From Nonomuraea solani (GTDB lineage: Bacteria; Actinomycetota; Actinomycetes; Streptosporangiales; Streptosporangiaceae), in assembly GCF_900108335.1 (NCBI RefSeq), contig NZ_FNVT01000035.1:24825-88824 (forward strand): DNA of 64,000 nt, read 5' to 3'. The notes beneath the pieces are model-generated. The model worked only from the letters and a program-made list of their open reading frames with translations, had not been told where the DNA came from and did not search any database. Positions 1-7,148 of the stretch are shown here, in pieces (positions within the stretch are counted from its first letter, which is position 1; each line of letters starts with the position of its first letter). The position numbers were made by a program, and so were the translations under genes.

Positions 1-379
1 ACCCGTCGATCGCCCCCGCCAGATGGCGCGCCAGTGGGGTGAAGAACTGGCGGGCCAGCTCGGCGGCCTGCTCGTCCAGGACCACCTCGACCTTGCGGCG
101 GTCGGTGGCGCTGCGCCGGCGCTCGACGTGACCGGCCTGTTCGAGCCGGTTGATCAGGGCGGTCGTGGCGGGTGGGCTGAGGTTGAGCGCCCCGCCCAGC
201 CCGCCCGGGGTGAGCGGCCGCCCGGCCCGTGCGGCGTCGAGGATGACGACCAGGGCGTTCAGGTCGGTACGGTGCAGCCCGTGCAGGGCCGCGAAGCGCT
301 CGATGAACCGATCGCTCTCGACGTTGAGCGCACGAATCATGACCATCAGCTCGACGGCGCTGGGGGTGTCCGGCGTCAC
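1..379 (-). CDS. MarR-family transcriptional regulator (partial, cut by window edge)
   Basis: About 126 N-terminal residues are present; the C-terminus lies beyond the left edge. The translation shows a MarR winged helix: a helical start, a recognition region reading LNLSPPATTALINRLEQAGH and a wing with RRRSATDRRKVEV. The GTG at 379 is chosen because the ATG codons slightly upstream are in a frame that stops within a few codons. It is divergent from a membrane-protein gene, with two operator-like repeats between them, so autoregulation and control of the neighbour are likely by inference. The ligand is unknown. Confidence 0.85.
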   Translation of the reverse strand, partial: MTPDTPSAVELMVMIRALNVESDRFIERFAALHGLHRTDLNALVVILDAARAGRPLTPGGLGGALNLSPPATTALINRLEQAGHVERRRSATDRRKVEVVLDEQAAELARQFFTPLARHLAGAIDG

Positions 380-413
380 GAGGCGCCTCGGCTTGCTGCC
401 ATGCCCCTCATCA

Positions 414-442
414 TTCCATAATCGAAACATTCCATGATGGAA
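414..442. promoter_or_regulatory. Two operator-like repeats between marR and the membrane-protein gene
   Basis: TTCCATGATGGAA (430-442) is a perfect 6-bp-arm palindrome around one base. TTCCATAATCGAA (414-426) is a degenerate second copy 16 bp away on the same face. They sit in the divergent gap of a MarR gene, the usual place for MarR dimer sites; binding itself is inferred. Confidence 0.55.
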
Positions 443-463
443 ATACTTCGATCGGAGCACCCC

Positions 464-1723
464 ATGGCATGGCGCGAGACGTCGCCGCGTGACGTGAGCG
501 CGGGGCGCGCCCTCGTCCTCGGCGTCGCGGCCAGCGCCGTCATGACGGGGCTCGTCTGGCTGCTCGGCCAGCGGCTGCACGGCATCACCCTGCTGCCCGA
601 CCAGGGCGCCTCCTGGTACTACTGGAAGCTACCCGACCCCACCGTCTGGACCCGCCTGTCGGCCTGGACGGGCTACGCGGCCCACCAGGTCGCCTTCTGG
701 GGCCTGATCTACTACGCGCAGACGAGGGTCCGCCGCTATACCGCCGGCCTGCACCCGGTGAACGTCACCGCCCTGGCCGTCAACACCGCGTTCATCGCCC
801 TGCACACGCTGCAGACGCACCTGTTCTACGACGGGCTCGCCCAGGATGTGTCGATCTTCAGCTCGCAGGGCTCGGTGATCCTGCTGCTGGTCGCCGTCCT
901 GCTGATGGAGAACCGGCGGCGCGGCCTCTTCCTCGGCAGGCCCGCCCCCATCGGCAGGGCCGTCGTCGACTTCGCCCGCCGCTACCACGGCTACCTGTTC
1001 AGCTGGGCGGCGGTCTACACCTTCTGGTACCACCCGATGGAGGGCACCAGCGGCCACCTGATCGGCTTCTTCTACATGTTCCTGCTGCTCCTGCAGGGTT
1101 CGCTCTTCCTCACCAGGGCGCACACCAACCGGTGGTGGACGTTCACCCTGGAGGCGATGGTCGCCGTGCACGGCACCCTGGTCGCCGTCGTGACCTCGGG
1201 CCCGGACGGGGCATGGCCGATGTTCCTGTTCGGCTTCCTGGGCGTCTTCGTCATCACCCAGATGCACGGCCTGGGCCTGTCCACCACGACCCGCTGGCTA
1301 CTGACCGCCTGTTACGCCGGGGCCGCCATGATCGTGTACGGCCTGCGCGGCGACCTCGCCGGTGCGGTGAACGAGGCGGTCAGAATCCCGGCGATCGAGT
1401 ACGTCCTCGTGGGCGTCCTCGCCCTCCTCCTCTGGCTACCCCTGCGCACCGCCACCGTCCTCCGACGGGCGCGGGCCACCTCACCATCCGGCCCGCAACT
1501 GGATCCGCCATCCGATTCGAAACTGGATCCGGTATCCGCCCCGCAGCCGGATCCGGTATCCGATTCGGAGTTGGATCCGGTATCCGGTTCGGATCCGCGC
1601 TTCGAGTCGCCTCCCGATTCGGATCCGCGCTCCGAATCGCCACCCGATTCGGAGCCGGATTCACCATCCGCTTCGCCGGCCGAGAAGACGAGCGTTAGAC
1701 CTTCCACCCGTAGGACTTCATGA
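464..1723 (+). CDS. Multi-pass membrane protein with repeat-rich acidic tail
   Basis: About 419 residues. Roughly the first 340 form a series of hydrophobic helices separated by short loops, so it is an integral membrane protein; I do not recognise the family. The last ~75 residues are a Ser/Pro/Asp/Glu tail made of phased repeats (units like LDPVSDSE and DPRSESPPDS), predicted disordered and probably cytoplasmic. ATG 464 is preferred over ATG 434 because GGAG lies 6 bases before it and because 434 falls inside the operator palindrome. It diverges from marR and is probably controlled by it. Its 3' end overlaps the convergent toxin-like gene by 29 bp. Confidence 0.8.
   Translation: MAWRETSPRDVSAGRALVLGVAASAVMTGLVWLLGQRLHGITLLPDQGASWYYWKLPDPTVWTRLSAWTGYAAHQVAFWGLIYYAQTRVRRYTAGLHPVNVTALAVNTAFIALHTLQTHLFYDGLAQDVSIFSSQGSVILLLVAVLLMENRRRGLFLGRPAPIGRAVVDFARRYHGYLFSWAAVYTFWYHPMEGTSGHLIGFFYMFLLLLQGSLFLTRAHTNRWWTFTLEAMVAVHGTLVAVVTSGPDGAWPMFLFGFLGVFVITQMHGLGLSTTTRWLLTACYAGAAMIVYGLRGDLAGAVNEAVRIPAIEYVLVGVLALLLWLPLRTATVLRRARATSPSGPQLDPPSDSKLDPVSAPQPDPVSDSELDPVSGSDPRFESPPDSDPRSESPPDSEPDSPSASPAEKTSVRPSTRRTS
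1500..1675 (+). repeat. Phased tandem repeats encoding the acidic tail
   Basis: Two arrays are visible. The first is about 3.5 copies of a 24-bp unit beginning GGATCCGGTATCCGATTCG. The second is about 2.5 copies of a 30-bp unit beginning GATTCGGATCCGCGCT. Both units are multiples of three, so the reading frame is kept while copy number can vary. Confidence 0.75.
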
Positions 1724-2120
1724 GCCTGGCCGCGACCCTGGCAAAGCGGTCGGCGTCGAGCACGGCACCCTCACGCCGGATGTCGTCCTCGTCCAGCACG
1801 AAGGCCCGGTCCAGACGGACGTACGACACCCGGCCGTCACGCCCCCACGGCCCCAGCTCCAGCCAGTCGGGCCCATCATCGCCCCTGCTGGACAACATCA
1901 TGCCGAGGAGCCTGCGCCCGGTACGGCCGACGATCAGCAGCGGCCGGTCCTTGCCACGGTTCGGGTCCTCCTCATAAGGCACCCAAGCCCAGACGATCTC
2001 GCCGGGATCGGCCAGACCGTCGAGGTCGGGAGAGTAGGCCAGGGTGGCGGGGCCGGTGAGGGTATGGATCTCGCGTACCGCGCCCCTGGACGGGCGGGGG
2101 TCATCACCTAGATCGCGCAT
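1695..2120 (-). CDS. PemK/MazF-family toxin-like protein
   Basis: 141 residues. The centre reads GEIVWAWVPYEEDPNRGKDR followed by PLLIVGR, the typical start of the PemK/MazF beta-barrel (GDIVWVDFPYEE...KDRPVLVI in relatives). MazF enzymes are mRNA interferases neutralised by a cognate antitoxin. No small antitoxin ORF is visible directly upstream: 2121-2577 is repeat DNA. The protein is therefore an orphan toxin or a domesticated member. It carries about 30 extra N-terminal residues compared with classical MazF (about 110). The fold call is good; active toxicity is not shown. Confidence 0.8.
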   Translation of the reverse strand: MRDLGDDPRPSRGAVREIHTLTGPATLAYSPDLDGLADPGEIVWAWVPYEEDPNRGKDRPLLIVGRTGRRLLGMMLSSRGDDGPDWLELGPWGRDGRVSYVRLDRAFVLDEDDIRREGAVLDADRFARVAARLMKSYGWKV

Positions 2121-2577
2121 TGGGGGAGCCTATGGCGACGGACAGGTGGAAATCCACTCGTTCCCCGATCCCCGGCCACCCAGCGAAGCCGACCGCGTCA
2201 GCCGACGGCGGACAGCCCCACGACCGCGTCGGCCGACGGCGGCAGGCGCACGACCGGGTCGAGCGTCGGCGGCAGGCGCATGGCTGCGTCGGGTGGCGGC
2301 GGTGGTAAGCGCGCGGCTGTGCCGGGCGGTGGTAACGGCGGGTGGTCGGTGGTGGCGAGTGTATGGCCTTCGGGGGAAGGCGATGGTGGGTGGGCGGCTG
2401 TGCCTCGTGGTGGTGGCTGGTGGCGTTCGGTTCTCGGATGGTGGGTGGGCGGCTGTGCCATGTGGTGGTGGCAGGCGGCGTACGGTCCTCGGGGCGGCAG
2501 GGGTTTCCGAGCGTGTCGGGCGGAGACTGCGTACGCACGGCCTCGACGGGCGGCGGTGGCAGGTGCGGCTTCGGCGG
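2121..2577. repeat. Gene-free GT/GC-rich degenerate repeat region
   Basis: No convincing gene. The stretch holds at least three degenerate copies of a block around GGCGGCTGTGCC followed by GTGGTGGTGGC (near 2300, 2390 and 2445). A fourth related copy (about 2590-2640) forms the 3' end of the adjacent AraC gene and encodes its proline-rich C-terminus. A shorter repeat, GCGTCGGCCGACGGCGG and variants, lies at 2190-2280. Several frames are open only because the composition lacks stop codons. Confidence 0.7.
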
Positions 2578-3831
2578 TCAGTGGCTGTGGGAGGGCGTGG
2601 CTGTGCCGGGTGGTGGTGGCAGGAGGCGGCGTACGGCCGTTGGGGTGTGGCCGAGGTGGCGGCGGATGGTGCGGGTCAGGTGGGCCTGGTCGGAGAAGCC
2701 GAGGTCGGCGGCCAGGGTCGCCAGGCTGGCCTCGCCTTGCTCCAGCCGGTCGAGCGCCTGGCCGACGCGGACCCGGTTGCGGTAGTGGGTCAGGGAGATG
2801 CCGAGCTCCCGGGTGAAGGCGCGGCTGAGCCTGTAAGGGGAGACGTTCAGGAGTGCGGCCAGGGGGAGCAGGCCGGTGGCGGCCGGGTGACCTGCGGTGA
2901 TGGCCTCACGGGCGGTGCCGGTGATGGCGGCGGCCGCTCCTCCTGCCTCTGGTGTGGTGGCGATCGGGCCGAGGGCCTGGGAGAGGAGGCGAAGTAGGGA
3001 TTCGGTCAGTTCGAAGGCCGTGTCACCGTCGCGGGCGGCCCGCAGGACGCGGCGGTGAGCGAGGTCGAGGCGGGCGTCCACATAGAGAGTCGAACGCGAC
3101 GGCCGGACACCGCCGCCGCCGGTCCCGGCATCGGCCGCGGCGCCGGTGAGGGTGCAGACGGTTGTGGCATCGAGGGCGCTGGCAGAGGTGTCGGCGGAGG
3201 ATCTGGCGGGGGTGCCAGTGAGGGCGATGGAGGAGGTGACAGCGAGGGGGCCGCAAAGAGGGCCCTTGAGGGCCTTGGGGGCGGCGTCGCCGGGGGTGTC
3301 GGTGATGGCGACGCTGGTGAAGGCGGTGGTGACGGTGCCGACAGGGACGGTGCCGACAGGGACGGTGGTGGCGTCGGTGAGAGTGTCGGCGGGGGTGATG
3401 GCGGTGGCGCTGGCGAGGGTGCCGGTTGGGGTGATGGCGCTGGGGAGGGTGCCGGTGGGAGTGATGGCAGTGGCGTTGGGGAGGGTGCCGGTTGGGGTGA
3501 TGGCGGCAGGGCTGGCGAGGGGGCCGGTTGGGGTGTCGGTGCAGGTCAGGGTGTGCCACAGCGCGGGGGACAGGGACAGCGAGGTGCACACGTCGCCGCC
3601 GGATGGATGGGCGAAATGTTCCTCGTCACCGGGCAGGCCCAGATAGGCCATCGTCGGGTCGGCGACGGCGGGCCGGCCGTTCGCCATGCGGCGGAAGGTG
3701 CCGCGCCGCACCAGCACCACCCGGTAGCTCGTGCCCACCTCCGCCGGCGACCACCCGCGATGGTCGTCGACGCAGGTCACGGCGTCGATGCTGAACCCGG
3801 GCCCGGCGGCCAGAAGGACGGAGGAACGCAC
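2578..3831 (-). CDS. AraC-family regulator with a large repeat insertion
   Basis: Roughly 417 residues from GTG 3831. The N-terminal part (VLLAAGPGFSIDAVTCVDDH... to LSPALWHTLTC) looks like an AraC sensor cupin. It is interrupted by about 140 residues of Thr/Ala/Pro/Gly low-complexity sequence built on a 12-residue unit, TPTGTLASATAI. The helical linker and a full AraC DNA-binding domain follow (LLNVSPYRLSRAFTRELGIS, LADLGFSDQAHLTRTIRRHLG). The C-terminus (PPPPGTATPSHSH) is encoded by the neighbouring intergenic repeat. Starts further upstream (up to 3978) would overlap the divergent VOC gene, so the start is uncertain. The DNA-binding half appears intact; whether the split sensor domain folds is doubtful. 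Confidence 0.75.
   Translation of the reverse strand: MRSSVLLAAGPGFSIDAVTCVDDHRGWSPAEVGTSYRVVLVRRGTFRRMANGRPAVADPTMAYLGLPGDEEHFAHPSGGDVCTSLSLSPALWHTLTCTDTPTGPLASPAAITPTGTLPNATAITPTGTLPSAITPTGTLASATAITPADTLTDATTVPVGTVPVGTVTTAFTSVAITDTPGDAAPKALKGPLCGPLAVTSSIALTGTPARSSADTSASALDATTVCTLTGAAADAGTGGGGVRPSRSTLYVDARLDLAHRRVLRAARDGDTAFELTESLLRLLSQALGPIATTPEAGGAAAAITGTAREAITAGHPAATGLLPLAALLNVSPYRLSRAFTRELGISLTHYRNRVRVGQALDRLEQGEASLATLAADLGFSDQAHLTRTIRRHLGHTPTAVRRLLPPPPGTATPSHSH
3110..3545 (-). repeat. Minisatellite-like insertion inside the AraC gene
   Basis: On the + strand, four adjacent copies of a 30-36-bp unit beginning GGTGATGGCGGTGGCGCTGG are readable between about 3390 and 3535. The flanks are more diverged derivatives, including a doubled GGGACGGTGCCGACA. 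Unit lengths are multiples of three, so the host gene stays in frame. Confidence 0.8.
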
Positions 3832-3949
3832 CCGCAGAACGCTACGCCCCCGGTCCGACAATCTCCGGGTGCGCCCCCACCGCGACGGTCTGCGGGGGCT
3901 GCAAGGATGTTCAAGACCGCCGCGCCCCGCCCCAGGCAGGCTGGGGCGC

Positions 3950-4303
3950 ATGACAGCAACGCTTTCCTCCATAGTCATCGACAGCGCCGACCCCGCCGCC
4001 CTGGCCGCGTTCTACGCCAAGGCGACCGGGTGGCGCGTCACCGGTGACGACGCCGACTTCGTGTCCGTCGAAGGCGGCCCCGTCACGCTCGCCTTCCAGC
4101 GCATCGACGGCTACCAGGGCCCGGGCTGGCCGAACGACGGCAAGCACCTGCACCTGGAATTCACCGTCCCCGACGTTGAGGCCACCCTGCAGGAGCTGAT
4201 CGGGCTCGGTGCCACCGTGCCGGACGTTCAACCGGGCGGCGACTCCTGGACCGTGCTCCTCGACCCGGAAGGCCACCCCTTCTGCCTCATGCGAGGCCAG
4301 TGA
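3950..4303 (+). CDS. VOC-family (glyoxalase/dioxygenase fold) protein
   Basis: 117 residues with the vicinal-oxygen-chelate pattern: IVIDSADPAALAAFYAKATGW at the start, a central LHLEFTVPDVEATLQELIGLG, and a closing WTVLLDPEGHPFCLM. His and Glu positions typical of metal ligands are present (LHLEF, DPEGHPFC). Standalone single-module proteins like this act as enzymes or as drug- or metal-binding proteins; the substrate cannot be told. It is divergent from araC, and its last 17 bases overlap the convergent epoxide hydrolase gene. Confidence 0.85.
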   Translation: MTATLSSIVIDSADPAALAAFYAKATGWRVTGDDADFVSVEGGPVTLAFQRIDGYQGPGWPNDGKHLHLEFTVPDVEATLQELIGLGATVPDVQPGGDSWTVLLDPEGHPFCLMRGQ

Positions 4304-5366
4304 AGAACGTCCGGATATCGTCCGTCAGCAGCGCGGGGGCCTGCAGGGCGGCGTAGTGGCCGCCGGTGGGGAACTCCGACCAGTGCACCACGTTGTGCAC
4401 CTGCTCGGCGTACCGCCGCACGGTCGTGTCCCCGGGGAAGACCGCGATCCCGGTCGGCGTCGGGTCCGGTGAGGCGGGCGGCGTCCAGTCGGGGGCGCTC
4501 TCCCGGTACAGGCGCCCGGCCGAGCCCGCGGTGCCGGTGAACCAGTAGATGGCCACGTTCGTCAGGAGGTCGTCAGGAGACAGAGCGCCGATGTCCTCGC
4601 CCCACGAGGCGAACGCGTCCAGGTTCCAGGCGAGCTGCCCGGCGGGGGAGTCCACCAGGCCGTAGGCGAGGGTCTGCGGCCTGGTGCCCTGGATGACGGC
4701 GTACCCGGAGACCTTCTGCCAGTCCGCCACCCCGGCGGCGCGCGCCTTCTCCTCCTCCGTCAAGCCCGACAGGTCGTCGGTGGGGAACGCGGTGACGGAC
4801 GCGTTCAGGTGCACCCCCGCCACCCGGCCGGGCGCCGCGCGGCCCACCGCTGCGGAGATCAGTGAGCCGAAGTCGCCGCCCTGGACGCCGAAGCGCGCGT
4901 ACCCGAGGCGGTTCATCAGCTCGGCCCACGCGGCCGCTATCCGCCGCACGCCCCAGCCGCGCTCCCGGGTGGGGCCGGAGAAGGCGAAGCCCGGGATCGA
5001 CGGAATGACCAGGTGGAAGTCGCGGCTGAGCGGCCCTGCCACGTGCGAGAAGTCCGCGAACGAGCTGGGCCACCCGTGCGTGAGCAGCAGCGGCAGCGCG
5101 TCCTGGCGGGCCGAGCGCACGTGCGCGAAGTGCACGAGCTGCCCGTCGATCACGGTCGTGTACTGCGGCAGCGCGTTCAGCCGCGCCTCGTGCGCCCGCC
5201 AGGAGTAACCCTCCAGCCAGTACGCCGCCAGCTCCCGGACCGCCTCCGGCGGCACCCCGTACGACCATCCGGCCCCGTCGAGCGCGTCCGGCCAGCGCGT
5301 CCGTGCCAGCCGCGCACGCAGATCGTCGAGCCGGTCCTGCGGTATGTCGATGACGAATTCGTCCAT
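4287..5366 (-). CDS. Epoxide hydrolase (alpha/beta-hydrolase with EHN domain)
   Basis: About 359 residues. The N-terminal 110 residues match the EHN cap found in microsomal-type epoxide hydrolases (FVIDIPQDRLDDLRARLARTRWPD; YWLEGYSWRAHEARLNALPQY). The alpha/beta-hydrolase core follows: the oxyanion motif HGWPSSF, the nucleophile elbow GVQGGDFGS (Asp nucleophile) and a late GGHYAALQAP carrying the catalytic His. Members hydrolyse epoxides to diols; in actinomycetes some act in secondary metabolism or detoxification. ATG 5366 gives the usual MDEFVIDIP start. It is divergent from the WYL regulator 50 bp away, which may control it (inference). Confidence 0.92.
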   Translation of the reverse strand: MDEFVIDIPQDRLDDLRARLARTRWPDALDGAGWSYGVPPEAVRELAAYWLEGYSWRAHEARLNALPQYTTVIDGQLVHFAHVRSARQDALPLLLTHGWPSSFADFSHVAGPLSRDFHLVIPSIPGFAFSGPTRERGWGVRRIAAAWAELMNRLGYARFGVQGGDFGSLISAAVGRAAPGRVAGVHLNASVTAFPTDDLSGLTEEEKARAAGVADWQKVSGYAVIQGTRPQTLAYGLVDSPAGQLAWNLDAFASWGEDIGALSPDDLLTNVAIYWFTGTAGSAGRLYRESAPDWTPPASPDPTPTGIAVFPGDTTVRRYAEQVHNVVHWSEFPTGGHYAALQAPALLTDDIRTFFTGLA

Positions 5367-5416
5367 GCCGGGCACCCTAGGAACCAACGCGGCCAGGATC
5401 AGGCCACAATGGTGGC

Positions 5417-6361
5417 GTGCTGGACACCTCCGCGAGACTGCTGCGCCTGCTGTCCCTTCTGCAGACCAGGCGCGACTGGCCGAGCGCCGAACTGGCCGAA
5501 AGGCTGGGCGTGGCCGCGCGGACGGTGCGCCGCGACATCGACCGGCTGCGCAGCCTCGGCTACCCGGTGCACTCCACGCCGGGCGTCGCCGGCGGCTACC
5601 GCCTGGGTGCGGGCGCCGAGCTGCCGCCGCTGCTGCTCGACGACGACGAGGCCGTGGCGGTCGCGGTGAGCCTGCGCACCGCCGCGAACGGCACCGTCAC
5701 CGGCATCGAGGAGACCTCCCTGCGCGCCCTGGCCAAGCTGGAGCAGATCCTGCCCGCCCGCCTGCGGCGCCGGGTCAACACGCTGCAGACGCACACCGTA
5801 CGGATCAACCGGGCGGGCCCCACCGTGGACGCCGACGTGCTGACCCGCGTCGCCGCCGCCTGCCGCGACCGCGAGCAGCTCCGCTTCGACTACACCGACC
5901 ACGGGGGCGAGCGCGCGCCGCGCCGGACCGAGCCGCACAGCCTCGTCACCAAGGGCAACCGCTGGTACCTCGTCGGCTGGGACCCCGACCGCCGCGACTG
6001 GCGCACCTACCGCGCCGACCGGATGGACCTGCGCACCCCCAACGGCCCGCGCTTCGCCCCGCGCGAACCGCCCGGGCCCGACGTCGCCGCCTGGGTCCAG
6101 CACCGGCTGGCCCACGCGATGTGGCCGTACGAGGCCCGCTTCCTCCTCCACGCCCCGGCGGCCGAGATCGACGGCCAGACCTCGGGCACCGTCGAGCCGG
6201 TCGACGAGCGATCCTGCCTGCTCACCCTGCGCGGCGACGACCTGCACCTCATCGCCGTGACCGTGGCCTTCATGGGCGTCGGCTTCGAGGTGCTCGAACC
6301 GGCCGAGCTGAAAGATCACCTGGACGCGCTCGGCCGCCGCCTGCTGTCCTCTAGAATCTGA
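5417..6361 (+). CDS. WYL-domain transcriptional regulator (YafY type)
   Basis: 314 residues. An N-terminal HTH_11 winged helix (RLLRLLSLLQTRRDWPSAELAERLGVAARTVRRDIDRLRSLGYPV) is followed by a wing (AGGYRLG), a WYL domain around residues 140-230 (FDYTDHGGERAPRRTEPHSLV, RWYLVGWDPDRRDWRTYRADRM) and a C-terminal extension. WYL regulators sense nucleic acid or nucleotide ligands in known cases and often repress or activate adjacent genes. GTG 5417 opens the gene. The stop is followed after 4 bases by the thioesterase start, so both are probably one transcript. Confidence 0.9.
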   Translation: MLDTSARLLRLLSLLQTRRDWPSAELAERLGVAARTVRRDIDRLRSLGYPVHSTPGVAGGYRLGAGAELPPLLLDDDEAVAVAVSLRTAANGTVTGIEETSLRALAKLEQILPARLRRRVNTLQTHTVRINRAGPTVDADVLTRVAAACRDREQLRFDYTDHGGERAPRRTEPHSLVTKGNRWYLVGWDPDRRDWRTYRADRMDLRTPNGPRFAPREPPGPDVAAWVQHRLAHAMWPYEARFLLHAPAAEIDGQTSGTVEPVDERSCLLTLRGDDLHLIAVTVAFMGVGFEVLEPAELKDHLDALGRRLLSSRI

Positions 6362-6365
6362 TTCT

Positions 6366-7139
6366 GTGTCGTCAGCGTTCTTCACACGGAAGCGGGACGA
6401 GCTCGTCCCCTCGCCGCACGCCCGCGGTCCCTGGTCCCCCGACATGCTGCACGGACGCCTGCTCGGCGGCCTGGCCGCCCGCGCGATCGAGGAACGGCAC
6501 GCCGAGCCGGGGCTGCGCTTCGCCCGGCTGACCGTCGACCTGTTCCGTAACAGCCCGCTGCTGCCGGTCACGGTGGAGACCACCCTGGTCAGAGACGGGC
6601 GCCGGATCCGGGTCGCCGACGCGACCATCGCCACCGACCAGGGCGTGATCGGCCGGGCGAGCGCCGTGCTGCTGCGCGAGGGTGAGCAGCCCGAGGGCGA
6701 GCGCGCGATCGTCACGCCCGCCTGGGACGAGCCGCCGCCCGCCGACCCGCCCGTCAACGGGGCCGGATGGAAGCCGCCGTTCGACATCTGGCGACTGACC
6801 CCGTGGGGCGAGCCGGGGCCCGCGCGGGTGTGGATGCGGGAGCGATATCCGCTGGTCGACGACGAGCCGCTGACCCCGTTCGTCCGCGCCGCGCTGGCCG
6901 CCGACTTCGCCAGCCCGCTCAGCAACGCCCAGCCCGAGGGCCTGCGCTTCATCAACGCCGACTACACAATGACGCTCGCCAGGCCGGTCGAGGGCGAACT
7001 CGTCGGCGTCGAGGCCACCGGGCACCTCAGCGCCGGCGGCGTCGCGACAGGTCAGGTGACCATGCACGACACCGCCGGCCCCGTCGGCTTCTGCGTGGTG
7101 ACCGCCGTGGCCAACACCATGGCGCCGGGCGGCCGATAG
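6366..7139 (+). CDS. Thioesterase-like (double hot-dog) protein
   Basis: 257 residues with the TesB-like acyl-CoA thioesterase layout: an N-terminal hot-dog half (WSPDMLHGRLLGGLAARAIEE, then RLTVDLFRNSPLLPVTVETTLVRDGRRIRVADATI) and a C-terminal half (FINADYTMTLARPVEGELVGVEATGHLSAGGVATGQVTMHDT). Such proteins hydrolyse acyl-CoA thioesters; the chain-length preference is unknown. GTG 6366 follows the WYL regulator stop by 4 bases, suggesting translational coupling. The stop at 7139 is convergent with the gnd stop 10 bases away. Confidence 0.8.
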   Translation: MSSAFFTRKRDELVPSPHARGPWSPDMLHGRLLGGLAARAIEERHAEPGLRFARLTVDLFRNSPLLPVTVETTLVRDGRRIRVADATIATDQGVIGRASAVLLREGEQPEGERAIVTPAWDEPPPADPPVNGAGWKPPFDIWRLTPWGEPGPARVWMRERYPLVDDEPLTPFVRAALAADFASPLSNAQPEGLRFINADYTMTLARPVEGELVGVEATGHLSAGGVATGQVTMHDTAGPVGFCVVTAVANTMAPGGR

Positions 7140-7148
7140 TCAGGAGGG

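Noticed and set aside
2190..2280. A CRISPR-like look of short GCGTCGG repeats
   Set aside because: Spacing is irregular and there are no unique equal-length spacers or cas genes.
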